This document shows, in pieces, positions 13,701 through 24,600 of a DNA stretch of 52,733 bases. The stretch comes from Klebsormidium nitens (lineage: Eukaryota; Streptophyta; Klebsormidiophyceae; Klebsormidiales; Klebsormidiaceae), in the NCBI GenBank assembly GCA_000708835.1, contig DF237543.1, positions 1 to 52,733 of the forward strand, in the 5' to 3' direction. The notes under the pieces were generated by a model. It made no database searches. It was not told the origin of the DNA and worked only from the letters and a program-made list of their open reading frames with translations. Numbering within the stretch: the stretch's first letter is position 1; each line of letters opens with the position of its first letter. Position numbers and translations under genes: made by a program.

Positions 13701-14669
13701 TATCCGGTGAGTTTCGATAAGCATTGCACTGCATCAATGGTATACATTATCGGATCAAAGTGGAGATTATAAGCTGTGCGTGCACACCAATGATGCAATA
13801 TGAACTTCAGTACGGTACGTCCAGCGCGATGCACCAAGATCGATGAGTCGAATCCTGTCTGTCATATTTGTCGCAATGCACTGTTTTTCTAAGATGAATT
13901 GAAGCGTCCCACTGTAGTAATAGTTGGGACGGTAAGTCCCAAGGATGAGCTGAGTCTGACCGGGCATACATATGATGTCGCATACTGCTTGATTCTTCTG
14001 GAAGGCCGAAGCTGCCGCTCAAAGCAAGTCCGACTGCCATTGAGGTTTAAAAACTTGATGAGATACAATTGCATGGTTGTGCATTGCTAGCCTCGTACTG
14101 AGTGGTGCACGCTGGAATTGAAATCTATGGGCCCTTCAAAGTTGAAAGGTGAACTTTGATGCAGTCGATTCCTGGAAGCACTTAAGAGAGCTGCTCAGCG
14201 GCTCCATAGGAGTGGGTGGGCCCTGATCAACCAGTAGGCCTCGATGATACCAAAAAGTTCTAAAAAGAGGGTCTGTGCCACTCATACAATCGAAGATGCA
14301 GTTGGAAGTTGTAGATCTTTGATTGACTAAAGTATATGACTGACTCTGTACAACCATACCTATGTAACTTTACACAATGCGTTAAGTTGGGCTCGCAGCA
14401 AAAGTTGCACGTAGACCGAAACTTTGACCAAGAACTTGCTATCTATGGGGTTATCAAATCTAACATGGACACAGCTATTGCAATTATGGACAGACCTTTA
14501 TGGACCTCAGACGAGCAAACAAAGAGTCCTGTACGAACCCCCTTGTCCCCGCGTCTGACAACACTGGGCTCTAGCAGCTTTTCTTACGCGTTTCCTCCGC
14601 GATCCGTTTCTCATTCCGAGACGGCGAGCCAACCCGTCAAGGAGCCAAGCGACCACATAACCTCTGAAG
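7800..14669. other. Gene-poor stretch without recognisable features
   Basis: No conserved coding exon, tRNA or full mobile element could be recognised on either strand. Parts (about 8000-9900 and 13000-14500) are rich in short palindromes built on TGCATGC, CATATG and GTAC, like other intergenic stretches in this window. The longest open stretch is on + at about 12331-12974 (roughly 200 codons). It has two other open frames over it, starts only with TTG unless an internal ATG is used, and matches no family I know. Decayed transposon sequence is possible but not shown. Confidence 0.4.
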
Positions 14670-17600
14670 CTATCCAGCTTGTCTCCCCACTATTTCCGGC
14701 TCTCCGAAGTTGTTCTCTGGTGGCGAGAATCCGCGCATTTTGAACCAGGCGGGCATTCGGTAGCGGTCCAACAGCACAGGCCGAATGTCGGGCTGCTTGG
14801 ACAGCGACTCCAGGAGCGGCAACAACACTTCCAAAAGCTGCAAAAGACGTAGACAAGGCATTAGACTAAGCGGAAAAGAGAGACACTTCCAAAAGCTGCA
14901 AAAAATGGTAGCCTAAGGATCGTCTTGAGTCGGAAAGACAGAACCAGCATTGAAGCCTGTATTGTGAAGCTCAAATGAATAACACGGGGCAGCCCATTCT
15001 TTCACGTCTTGCAACAATCGTTTGCATTGTGCTCCTCACGCAGACGGTTTCGAGAACCACTTGCGCAACAGGATGCGAGAAGGTCATGGCGGCATGCAGA
15101 AACGAGCTAGGTGCGCACGATCTCTCGATGAGTCCTGCCTTTTCCTGGCCCGGAGATGTCTCCGGAGATCGTACTGACAATTGTCTATGATAAACCCTTC
15201 CTCCAGAATCACTGATGGTCCGCAGACTTTGCGAAGTATAATGTTAACCAGGCAGAAAAGGAGGCGGGACAGAGCGAGCAGAAGACGCAGTAGGCGCACC
15301 TGTCTATCCTCTGGCTGCTCCCCAGTGAAGGGAACGCAAGGAATGCCGTTGACAGGTTGCAGGATGAAGGAGAAGGGGTTGTTGTCGACAAGCACCGTCT
15401 TCCGCAGGTCCCGCCCCAGGGCCGAAAGATCTTTTACGTGCTCTCGATACTTACTGCAGACGCAAGGTTGCCATCAGAGCCGTCAGATTGGCTGAAAGGC
15501 GAGGTAATCAACGACTGTAGATGGTCATCCATAATTGGTGGTTACATTTAGCATCGAGGCGAAAGGTTGACAAAGTGACAGTTTACAATCCAGTTGCAGC
15601 CACCCGTTTGAAAAACCACGTTGCCCGTCTTTCAAAGCGTGCCTGAAATGACATCCTGAATGCGGCTAACAGGAGGTTCAGCTGCAAAGGTGCTTCTTTG
15701 AGGGTCTGAACAGCTTAAGAGAAGAGAGGTCTTCCCAAACACAAGTCACTCAACATTGTGCCTGCAAGACACGAAAACGCCCAAAGCCAACCCACTTGTT
15801 AATTGCGGCAGGCTCATGAAGCTGTACGCTATTTTCTTTCTTAAGACATCGAACTTTCAAACACAGACCCAGTTGCAATCATTTAGCCCTTCGATCCTAA
15901 TTCCTAACCCAAAAAAAACCCCGGGCCGGGGGTGAACACTAAATAAGCGCCTCTGTCAGTAACCAATTGGTATTGGCGCACGGGAACTCCATCTTGAGCA
16001 TCAGCCCTGACGATTTCAAACCTGACCGGAGCAGTCATCCATTACCTTCAATGCCCTTACTCCTGATCCAACACAACCTAAAAACACCCCAACTCACGTG
16101 CTGACAGTGGCGGGCCGGTAGAGGCGCGCAGAGATCATCCCCTCAGGGTCGATCTTGTCCACCAGAGGCCTCGCGTAGCCCTCCAGCCCCGCCGTGAAAA
16201 GCACCAGTTCCCCAATCACGCTCGCCCGTCGCAGGAACTCTGCCAGCCCGGGGCGCTCGTATACCGTCACCAGATTCACCTTGGGCTTGCCGTTCTCGTC
16301 CTGCAGAGAAGGACGAATTAGCCAAACACAGATACCTTTCGATTTTTTTGCTCAATCTGTCTGAAGAAGAACGTGTTTGATTATGTCAGGTTGCAAGATA
16401 AATCTGCTTTCGGTCTGCAATGCACTCAAGCTCCAGAAGTGATTCAGAATGGTTGCTTTCTGGGCTTTCCTAAGTCCATCCCTAGTTGACTAATGCGAAG
16501 CTTGTTGACAGTGCAAATCAAGAACAATGACTGAGGAACACGGCTCCAGTGTACCCTCAGGCAAAAGGAATTTGGGCAATGATTGAGGAGTTGAACATTA
16601 GGAGCAGATTGCTGCTGAATGAGCAACCCTCACCATCTCGTTCGCTGTACATTGGAGCTGAAACCAGCGGACTCCGTTCTGGGCCGCGTGCTGGTGTATG
16701 CTTGAGGGGAGCCCCGCAGAGTTGTACGCACAGACCAGCGTCTCGTCCAGATCCAGGACAACCTGTAGGACAAGATGAGGGCAAAGAGTAAGTACATCAT
16801 AATCCCTGCTTTCTTGCAGGAAGCTCTTTCAAAAGCTTGTGCAGACTGAAAACCAAAGCATGCTCTTGAAACGCTTTCTCGGGCTCATGCTGCAAACGTC
16901 GCGCCGTTTTGCGATTGCAAGCGAAATGGAAAATGGCTGGGCGGGATAGGTAGAGGGGGGCCTCAAGAAAGCCTTTAAGATGGTTGTCTCGAAACTGATG
17001 GAGCTACCTGCAAACTGGGAAATCGAAGCTGCTGCCAAGGATGCGAAGCCCATCCAGGGCTTGGACCTGAAGATACTGTTCTCATGCGCTATGCTCCAAT
17101 CTTTCTTTTAGTAACAGCGACCGCTGTCATTTTCACGGCCCTTGGTACCGAAATTGGTCTACAAGGGAGCGCGGCCTCAGCACATCCGATGCAAAGAAAG
17201 GAACAGATCACAATATTTCTGAAGTAAAGCTGATCCTTGCGCCCCAGCTGAGACCATTCAGATAGAGCAAGCATAAGATTATCATCAAGTAAAGTTACTT
17301 CGCATGCGATGCAAAAACAAACTAGTGCAGAATGCTAAAGCGAAGAGTATGCTTCAGGCAGGAACCACAATCACAATTGCAGAGGATATAATCAGCAATA
17401 ACTACAACAAGCAAACAATGAGGAAGGCGCAGATTACAATATACAGTAAGATAGGCACAAGAACAATGGAAGACAAGAAACCATTTTGGGGAAATGCTGA
17501 GAACTTAGATTAGGGTTAGCCAGCCAATCTCCTCACTGTGCAAGTTATATGGCACACAGGGGAAATTGGAACAAGTCCAAGCGGAAGGGCCCCCGACAGA

Positions 17601-18850
17601 AACCCAACCCCGAAATATTGCATCTGCTTTAAACCACCACCCCCCTAGGAAGGTTCTCCGTTCAACTCCCATGCTGAACAACAGACTACCCTCAGCGGAC
17701 TTTCGTCTTCCAACCAGACGACGCGATCAACTTGACTTCCATATGCCAATCCAAAGGGAGCAGGAACAAAACAAATCCTGATGAGATAGGCCAGCTTGAT
17801 GCACAACAAAATATGTTTTGGAAGCAGATTTCACAGCGATCAAGATCAATCTTCCCAGCTAAATCCTTTCAGAGATCACCTCCTCATGCACGAAGCCAGA
17901 AAATCATGGCGCACTTTGCAGCACTCCCCTTCTCCCAATCAAAATTTATGCTTCTCTTTTTTTACAATTTCCAGCCTAAACCATCATGAAACAACCATAA
18001 CTCCATGTCAAACCCAAGTGATTGCCAATTGCATCTGATGCAGCTGACTCACCGTCATCTTGTCTTTATGCTCAGGTGCCTGCGGAGGCAACAGCCCCTT
18101 CTTTGCCTGCCCGTCAGCCTTCCTGTTTACCCCCTCACTTTCCTCCTTCTCGGCATCACCAAACCCGCTGCTGACTGTCCCGATCTTCCCCTCAATTTCC
18201 GCAACCACAGCCGCATACGTTGAACCCAAACCTACCAGGCAAAGCAAGTGCCCTATGTACAGAATCTTCATTGCTCTGAGCATGTACCGGAGGACTATGA
18301 ACACAAACACGTGCAGACATTGGACTGCAAAATCCCAGGTCGACACCGCCGAGATCCTGAGGTCGGTCTTCATCCTGGCTGCAACGGCCTCCACGAGGTC
18401 TAGACTGCTCTCAACAAACTGCAGAAACTGCTCGGTAGGACTTGGTCTCGATGCTGCAAGTGCAGTCGACCTTTCCTCTGCAGACCTCTTACAATTATCA
18501 GCAGACTCTTGAGCAAGTGCCGGGTTGAGCTCTTGTATGATGTCAGATGGCTCTGCTCTGCCCCCAACTCCCCCACACTCAGGGGTGACAATTCCCTCTG
18601 CTGCTTTAGGAGGTAATGCTTGAGCTCCTTTTTGCAAGTCAACCCTTGGCCCGACGACCTCTCCTAGAAGATCCTCCAAACTTGGATAACTGCTTCCCTC
18701 GATATTCGGAACAAGAAGCAGCGACTTGGACGGAAGCACCCCTTTCTTGCTCGTGCCCGGCCCTCTGTATGAGCTTCGTGCCTCTGCAGAATTGATCTCC
18801 TGTGGACCCAGGAGAGCCTGTCCCCGACTTGTCGACAGGACCTTGTTCAT
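14670..18850 (-). CDS. FCP/SCP-like (NIF-type) HAD phosphatase with N-terminal membrane region
   Basis: Predicted serine/threonine protein phosphatase of the DxDx(T/V) HAD class, related to CTD small phosphatases and TIM50. Exons on the minus strand: 18850-18053, 16762-16634, 16300-16098, 15453-15300, 14837-14670, joining in frame to 483 residues. The catalytic motif DLDETLV is at 270-276, with nucleophile Asp270 and acid Asp272. FTAG is at 344-347 and LVDNNP at 398-403. The C-terminus has the family pattern PVLLDRYRMPAWF. The N-terminal 266 residues form one exon: a low-complexity, Ser/Glu-rich stretch, then two hydrophobic segments at about 173-190 and 196-216, suggesting a membrane anchor. 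The start is the first ATG of the open frame. The intron between exons 1 and 2 is long (1,290 bp). Substrate and membrane are not deducible. Confidence 0.87.
14825..14902 (-). repeat. Duplicated acceptor of the phosphatase last exon
   Basis: An about 20-base block spanning the last-exon acceptor (exon start 14837) occurs again 58 bp upstream in transcript terms, with a decoy exon start at 14895. Both copies carry TTTGCAG before CTTTTGGAAGTG. The decoy is followed by intron sequence after about 14 bases. Confidence 0.75.
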
Positions 18851-19359
18851 GGGCGCTCGCTCCAGGGAGCTCTCTCTTCAGGAATCTCCAATTGCATTCG
18901 AACTTGAAGTTGAAGTCTGCAAAAGCAGTTGGGAGTCCTGTTGAGTGATTCAACTTCGAAGTTCTCTCTCCTTCAAAGCTGGCTACCTGGCGGCGTTCAT
19001 GAGGCCGCGTTCCCTGCTTCGCCGTCGCTGCCAACACTCAGCAGTCCGGCGACCAAGACAGCACCAGACGCGGTCTCTCAGTCGCTCACAAAATTGCAGT
19101 TCAGAGCAAAAAGTTCTTCCGCTGAAATACGTACAGTAATATTTTTCCACTTTCACATTGACCGTAAGAGGAAGCAGCCGGGAGGTTTGGGGGCGCCGCC
19201 CCCCGAGCCCCATTGCTTCCAACGGCATGTAAAGAGGGCGTTGGATTGCGCCGGGTAATACGTCCTCTTATGAGATGGCGAAGCGCCTTTTACAGGCAAG
19301 TTTCTTTTTAACATCAACTGATTATATATTATAAGCTAGCCGCTCGTTGATGCCGTCGT
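18851..19359. other. 5' flank of phosphatase gene, upstream of tRNA-Ser
   Basis: This stretch probably holds the phosphatase promoter and 5' leader (minus strand). I see no conserved coding exon. An open frame at 18639-19037 (-) overlaps the phosphatase first exon in another frame and is not supported. Confidence 0.4.
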
Positions 19360-19441
19360 GCAACGATGGCCGAGCGGTTAAGGCGTTTGACTCGAAATCA
19401 AATGGGGTTTCCCCGCGCAGGTTCGAATCCTGCTCGTTGCG
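19360..19441 (+). tRNA. tRNA-Ser (anticodon CGA)
   Basis: A complete class II tRNA. The 7-bp acceptor stem pairs 19360-19366 (GCAACGA) with 19434-19440 (TCGTTGC), and the discriminator is G at 19441. The anticodon arm is TTTGA-CTCGAAA-TCAAA, so the anticodon is CGA, reading UCG serine codons. The long variable arm (GGGG-TTT-CCCC), typical of Ser and Leu tRNAs, is present. The T arm pairs GCAGG with CCTGC around TTCGAAT. There is no intron, and CCA is not encoded, as expected for a nuclear gene. Confidence 0.97.
19367..19378 (+). promoter_or_regulatory. RNA polymerase III A box of tRNA-Ser
   Basis: TGGCCGAGCGGT matches the A-box consensus (TRGCNNAGYNGG-like) in the D arm. The matching B box GGTTCGAATCC lies at 19420-19430. 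Confidence 0.85.
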
Positions 19442-19459
19442 AAAATTGTCACGACCTCC

Positions 19460-19464
19460 TTTTT
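19460..19464 (+). terminator. RNA polymerase III terminator (T5)
   Basis: A run of five T on the sense strand, 19 bases past the tRNA 3' end, is the expected Pol III stop. Confidence 0.75.
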
Positions 19465-21608
19465 GTTACTCGACTCGAGACGCTAGACCCGTCAGTGTCC
19501 ATGCACCCCTGCTTCACGAATCACACCTGAGCAGAACCCACCTCCACATACTAAAAATCCCAATGGTATTCAGGTATTTGATGGTTTCTTTGGTGCTGGA
19601 TAAGAGTCGACACTGTTTCTATTTCGGTTCCGGCGCTCATGAGGTTCATGTTCCAGCACGTTGAAAATACTCTAATATGTGCATGCCTTCAACAAGGTTT
19701 GGTCAGCAACAATCGTCATTTAATAGCAGATAACTTATATAAGTGGTGCGAAACCGTCACCTGGCATACCTGTTGCATCCGGGAATCAATGATCGATATG
19801 AATTCGAATGCACATGATTACTGCGGTACCGTGTGTGTCGATTGATCTGCTATGTAGATCTCGATCACAATATATATACTATTGGAGTATACTAATAATA
19901 TATGTGTCAGCATAAAGGGTTGCATGTGCCACCGGCACTTGAGGGCGGCTTGATGGCCCGCCTGCATCTTCCACGACTCGGGACCACCAGGCTCAAGCTA
20001 CCATGTCTAGGCTTGGAAAGAGCACCTCTTCTGTCTCAATTGCAACCGCGCTAGACCGGAAAGTTCCTGTTCTTGATTGGGCTATTTTGCCACAACAAGC
20101 AGGAGAGATTGAAACCTATCAGTTGTTAAGAAGGTGGGAGTACGCCGGTAAAGGAAGATAAGAGGACCGGTCGAGCGGGGGTAAGTGCAATACATACATC
20201 CGATGTATGATCACCATGTACTCCATGTCGATTAAAGAGCTAAATCTTTTATGTGTGTACGCATGATTGACTAGCACAAGTCTCGGGAGGCAACCCAACA
20301 GGGTGGTATTACGCAGCATCATGTAAAGACCTGACCAATTGAGTCAAACTAACTTCTCGAAGTAACACCCATTGCATAATGTGCTGCTCCAAGAGTCCAA
20401 CAATTCAATTTATCGACCAAGAACGTACAGACCAAGGACTGCTTGTACAAGAATCATTCTTGTAGTTGCGATGCTTCTCCTCCATCTACGCCAAAAACAA
20501 GAGAGAGGGGCTCATCTTCCGATCCGCTAAGGCTTTCCACCATCCGCAACCTGCAACCAAGCGAAGTAACAATGACTGAGTTCAGATCGGTCCGTCAAAT
20601 GGGTACGAGAAAAGTGCGCGCCCTCTCTGCGACCACTGGGTTGATCAACATCAAACGACGTACCAAGATCAATTTGAAGCAAGACTGTACATGTCACTTG
20701 GTCAAAATAGTATCCCCTTGAGGCAGTACTACAATTCTCAAAGCCACAATGTTCGTACAAACTCCGGTTTGCGTTGACACTACCGCATGGCGTACTGCTC
20801 ATAACAGAGGGTGTCGACACCGTAAAGAACACCGGAATCTCTACCTCGGACACTCTCGCATGCGTCCAACATCCTTTTTAAAACAAGAACATGAACAGAA
20901 GAACTGAGAATACCTCGGGGCAGCACACGACAGACAGCTCGGCACGCATTGGACGAGCAGATTTTCCGGAATAGGGCAAGCCGCCCAAAGGACAAGCCGT
21001 AAACAACTCTAGTCAGATGATCCACCAAAGGCATCTAAGGAGAGAACGACGCAATCGGATCGTCATATTTCTAGACGCGCACACAATCGAGTTTGACTTT
21101 TCACAACAGCGCCAAGGAGCAAGCTTTGAGAAGGGAACAATCTGGATTGAAGAAACAATCAAACACGGCAATGGATTTGCGGAACGCAAAGACCTCCGTC
21201 CAAAGAGTCCAGAAAGCAGACGGGATTGGAAAGTTCAAACAGAAAGAAAAAGCAACGGATGCTTACCGCTCCCGGAACAGCACACTGTTGTCATGCTCGA
21301 TGGAACGCGAGTCGCACCCCGCCGCCGCAGGCAGTAGTGATAATCAATCTCAGATAAGCGCAGAATTAACCTTGAAAAGAGTCCAGAGAGCGCATAATAA
21401 AAGAAGCAGACACCAAAAGAAGAAAGAAAAGGAACGCTCACCACTCCCGAAACGGCACGTTGGTCGAGTACTCGATGGAGCGGGAGTCGCGCCCCCGCTA
21501 CTGCGGAGAATGGTACTTCCACATCTCGAATTAAGCTCAATCTCGACCTTCAAAACCAGTCGAAAGCAATTGGAACAACAGAGAAGCATAAACAGGGAAA
21601 AAAGGAAC
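19465..21608. other. 3' flank of TRPC4AP-like gene; possible unseen last exon
   Basis: No conserved gene recognised. If the TRPC4AP homologue uses the GTGAGT at its current 3' end as a splice donor, its last exon should lie here (minus strand), but I could not find one with the right phase and family pattern. Two decoy copies of the preceding exon end sit at 21262-21512. AT-rich sequence around 19860-19920 is unremarkable. Confidence 0.4.
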
Positions 21609-21690
21609 TCACCACTCCCGGAACGGGACGTTGGTAGAATACTCAATCGACCGCGAGTCGCGGCCCCGCTGCCGCAGGTAGTAGTGCTTC
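21262..21690 (-). repeat. Three tandem copies of TRPC4AP-like exon 10 end
   Basis: About 75 bases of the exon end, up to the donor-like GTGAG, are repeated downstream. The true edge is at 21613; copies end at 21442 and 21267, with offsets 171 and 175 bp. The first copy keeps CGGGAGTG|GTGAGC and the second CGGGAGCG|GTAAGC, so both retain donor-like sites. The copies are frame-disrupted relative to the parent and diverge progressively with distance. Confidence 0.88.
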
Positions 21691-24600
21691 CAGTACTCGA
21701 GCAGCGAGCGGAAGTTGCGCAGCGCGCGCGCGCCCCCCTGCTGGCGCGTGCGCAGCCGCTGCAGCAGCTGTGCCAGCTGTCCCTCGCGGCGGGCAAAGAG
21801 GAAGAAGAGCAGTGACGTGTTCACCACGCACATGTTGTCCTGCGGGACGAGGGACGATAACTAAATGTCGTGACACTTTGGGAAAAGTAAGCTCGAACCA
21901 AACCCTAAAAATCCAACCTATGAAGACTACCTGCCCTGCACCCGTACCCACCCGAAACCCCAAAGTAACCCTACCCGTCCGAGGTTTACTGTTCCTAGAT
22001 TGTTATTGCTTGAAAAGCAGCGGTTGAACTTCGCCCCTGGCCTCATATGGTTTACTTATGTCACAGATTTGAGTGGAGCCGAGACAGCCTAGTGGCAAAC
22101 GTTTAGAGTATCGATTCCCTTCGAACGATCCTTCAACATCTGGATTGAATGACAACCTGGAGTGATCGACAAGGTGATACCAGCAAAAACCAGGACGAAA
22201 GTTTCCTCTACTGACATCCTAACGGGCAACAAGCGAAGAAGTAGCAAGAGGTTGCAGACTAGATATATTTATCAAGCCCTCTTACGGTTAGACGTATTGG
22301 ATGATACGACAGCTCTCGATTCCCTGGACTACATCCGCAAGCTCCACATACTCTCCGATCACGAGAACAGACCCAGAGCAGAGCGCCCGAGCATGCACCA
22401 CCGATGACGTCGCGCACCTGCGTGACGTCATCCTTGTCGACCGCCTGCATGAGGTCGTACAGCAGCCGCGTTCGATTGCACGCCACGAACATTCCGAGCT
22501 TGCACGCGCCAGGGTCGGCCGCGGCGGCGCGCAGGTGGAACGACGCCGAGTATGAACCGCCGAGCGGGCTCGGGGCGCCGGAATCCGCCGGAACGAGGTC
22601 GGAACCGGAATGGGAGGGGGAGGGAGTCGATGGAGAGGGGCCGGGTGCGTCCTGGAGACGAGAAGGGGGGGCGCAGTCGAGATAAAGTGCGCGGTTCGAC
22701 GATAAAAAGCCTGAGCTTCGACACACCGGAATAACGCGGTTGCTGCAGACAGCGCCCGAGTATGACGAGGCAGCAGATGCAGTACAGAACGAACTGATGG
22801 AAAGAAAACGAAGGCATAAAGAAGGCAGTAATGATCCCAAGTGCCCCCTCCGCCTTAGAAGCGAGAGAACAATCCCTGCAACAGTGTGTGCATACAATGC
22901 AAGGTTCTAACTCCCCCATCTCAGCACTTCTCCGTGTCAACTGGCAGCAACAATCGATAAGATCGTCGACTCAATCTAGTTTCAAAAATAATCATCATCT
23001 CTAAGCTGCAAGTAACCACATCGTTTCCGTGGAACGGCGGGCCTGGTCCTCTTGACGGAAGACATGAACGACCGTTGAATGACTGCTTATTCTCGGACAG
23101 GAAGACTGCACGAAACCTAACGCACCTGTTCGGGATGGATTGCGCCCAGGTACGGTGGGGCTGGCGTTCCGTGGCGGAAGTATTGGAGGGAGAGAACGAG
23201 GGAACGGATGAAGACGTTTGTGTCCACCAGGTGTTCCGTAACCACGGCCATGAACCGGTCGAACTTGGGCCCATCCAGCAGCCGGTTGAGGCGGGCGAAC
23301 ATGGTCGGGTTAAACTTGACCAGCTCGCTTAGCAGGTCGAAGTTGATCTGGGGGGCCGGGAAAGATGTGGTTAGAATTTGGGTTACAGAAAGATGAACGG
23401 AAGGACCAGCTAATGGTTCAGGGGGGCGACCATGGGCGGTGTTAAAGCTTACCAGATCGTTTGAAATGTCGAAGTGGGTGTGAAGGGGCAGACGGGAAAA
23501 GGGATAAAGGGATTTGCAGAAAATTCTCATGAAGCTGCGGCAGGCACAGTTGGCCACCTTGTTTAGCAAACCGGAGATAGATAGAACGGAGATAGAACAG
23601 ACCGGTTTTAGGACAGCGATGATTGTGGTCAGCATCCGCACTGAGGTGACGGCAGAAGAAGGGTGCTAGGATGTCCAATGAGCCATCCGTTACTAGAGCG
23701 AAATATCAGCAAGCAAAACACGACCACAGAACGCTAGCTCGCTGACTTGGTTTAGCGATAGTATACTCTAGCAAAAAGCTCCTGCACTAATACTGAAACC
23801 TAACCCACAGAATCACCCGCTCCGCACCCGACCCACCCTAAACCCCAAACTAACCCTACCCGTCTCAGGCTGATTACCTTACTATTGCTAAGGCTTACTA
23901 TTGCTGAAGTGAAGATTCTTGGTCAGCACTGAGTTGCAGGGCCAGGAAGGCGAAAATGGTGGGGAGAAAACAGCTCAAGGAAAGTTGAACTGTCAAACGA
24001 CAATTTTGAGACACGTGGACTGCTCACCTGGTATTCGGACGACAGCTGGAAGCCCGGCTTCAAAATCTGCTCCACAATGTGTTCCATGAGTCCGAATTGT
24101 GCAATGTACTCTTGGTGACGGGGATCGGAGCCGCGCATGAACACCTCGATGCAGGAGGCCAGCCAAAACCTGCGATAATAGCAGGGCAAAATGGGTCAAG
24201 ATGTTGTCCCAACAAAGTCTCCTTTGATGCACATGCTTCTGCGCGAGGCGGCTTCTGTGAGTGTGCACCGCCGGTGGCAGCAGTTGAGAAGTGCAAAGGC
24301 CCACATGCGGGCCGCAAAGAGAGCAGCGAAAGCAGTGGACATTGCTGGCCCCATTTTCCTCTCGACAACGAGGCATAGCACGGTGTCACGCAACCATCAA
24401 ATAACCGAGCAGATTCTCCGTGGGGCCTACTGTTGAAGGCTATCTCCGCACCCTTTCTCTTGCACGCAGAAAAGGAAATGTATACATAGGAAGAGTGGGC
24501 TCTCAGCATATTTTGGACGTACCAAGATACAACCGCAGAAAGACAACTTCACAACGACGCGGCACGATAGAACCTCTCACCTGAAACTAGACGCGGCCGT

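Noticed and set aside
20527-21034. Candidate last exon of the TRPC4AP-like gene
   Set aside because: Open frames on the minus strand were checked for a phase-2 acceptor followed by the family C-terminus; none fit.
22418-22897. Long minus-strand open frame around TRPC4AP-like exon 9
   Set aside because: Only 22651-22418 fits the family and joins by splice sites. The upstream part before CTCCAG is intron that happens to be open.
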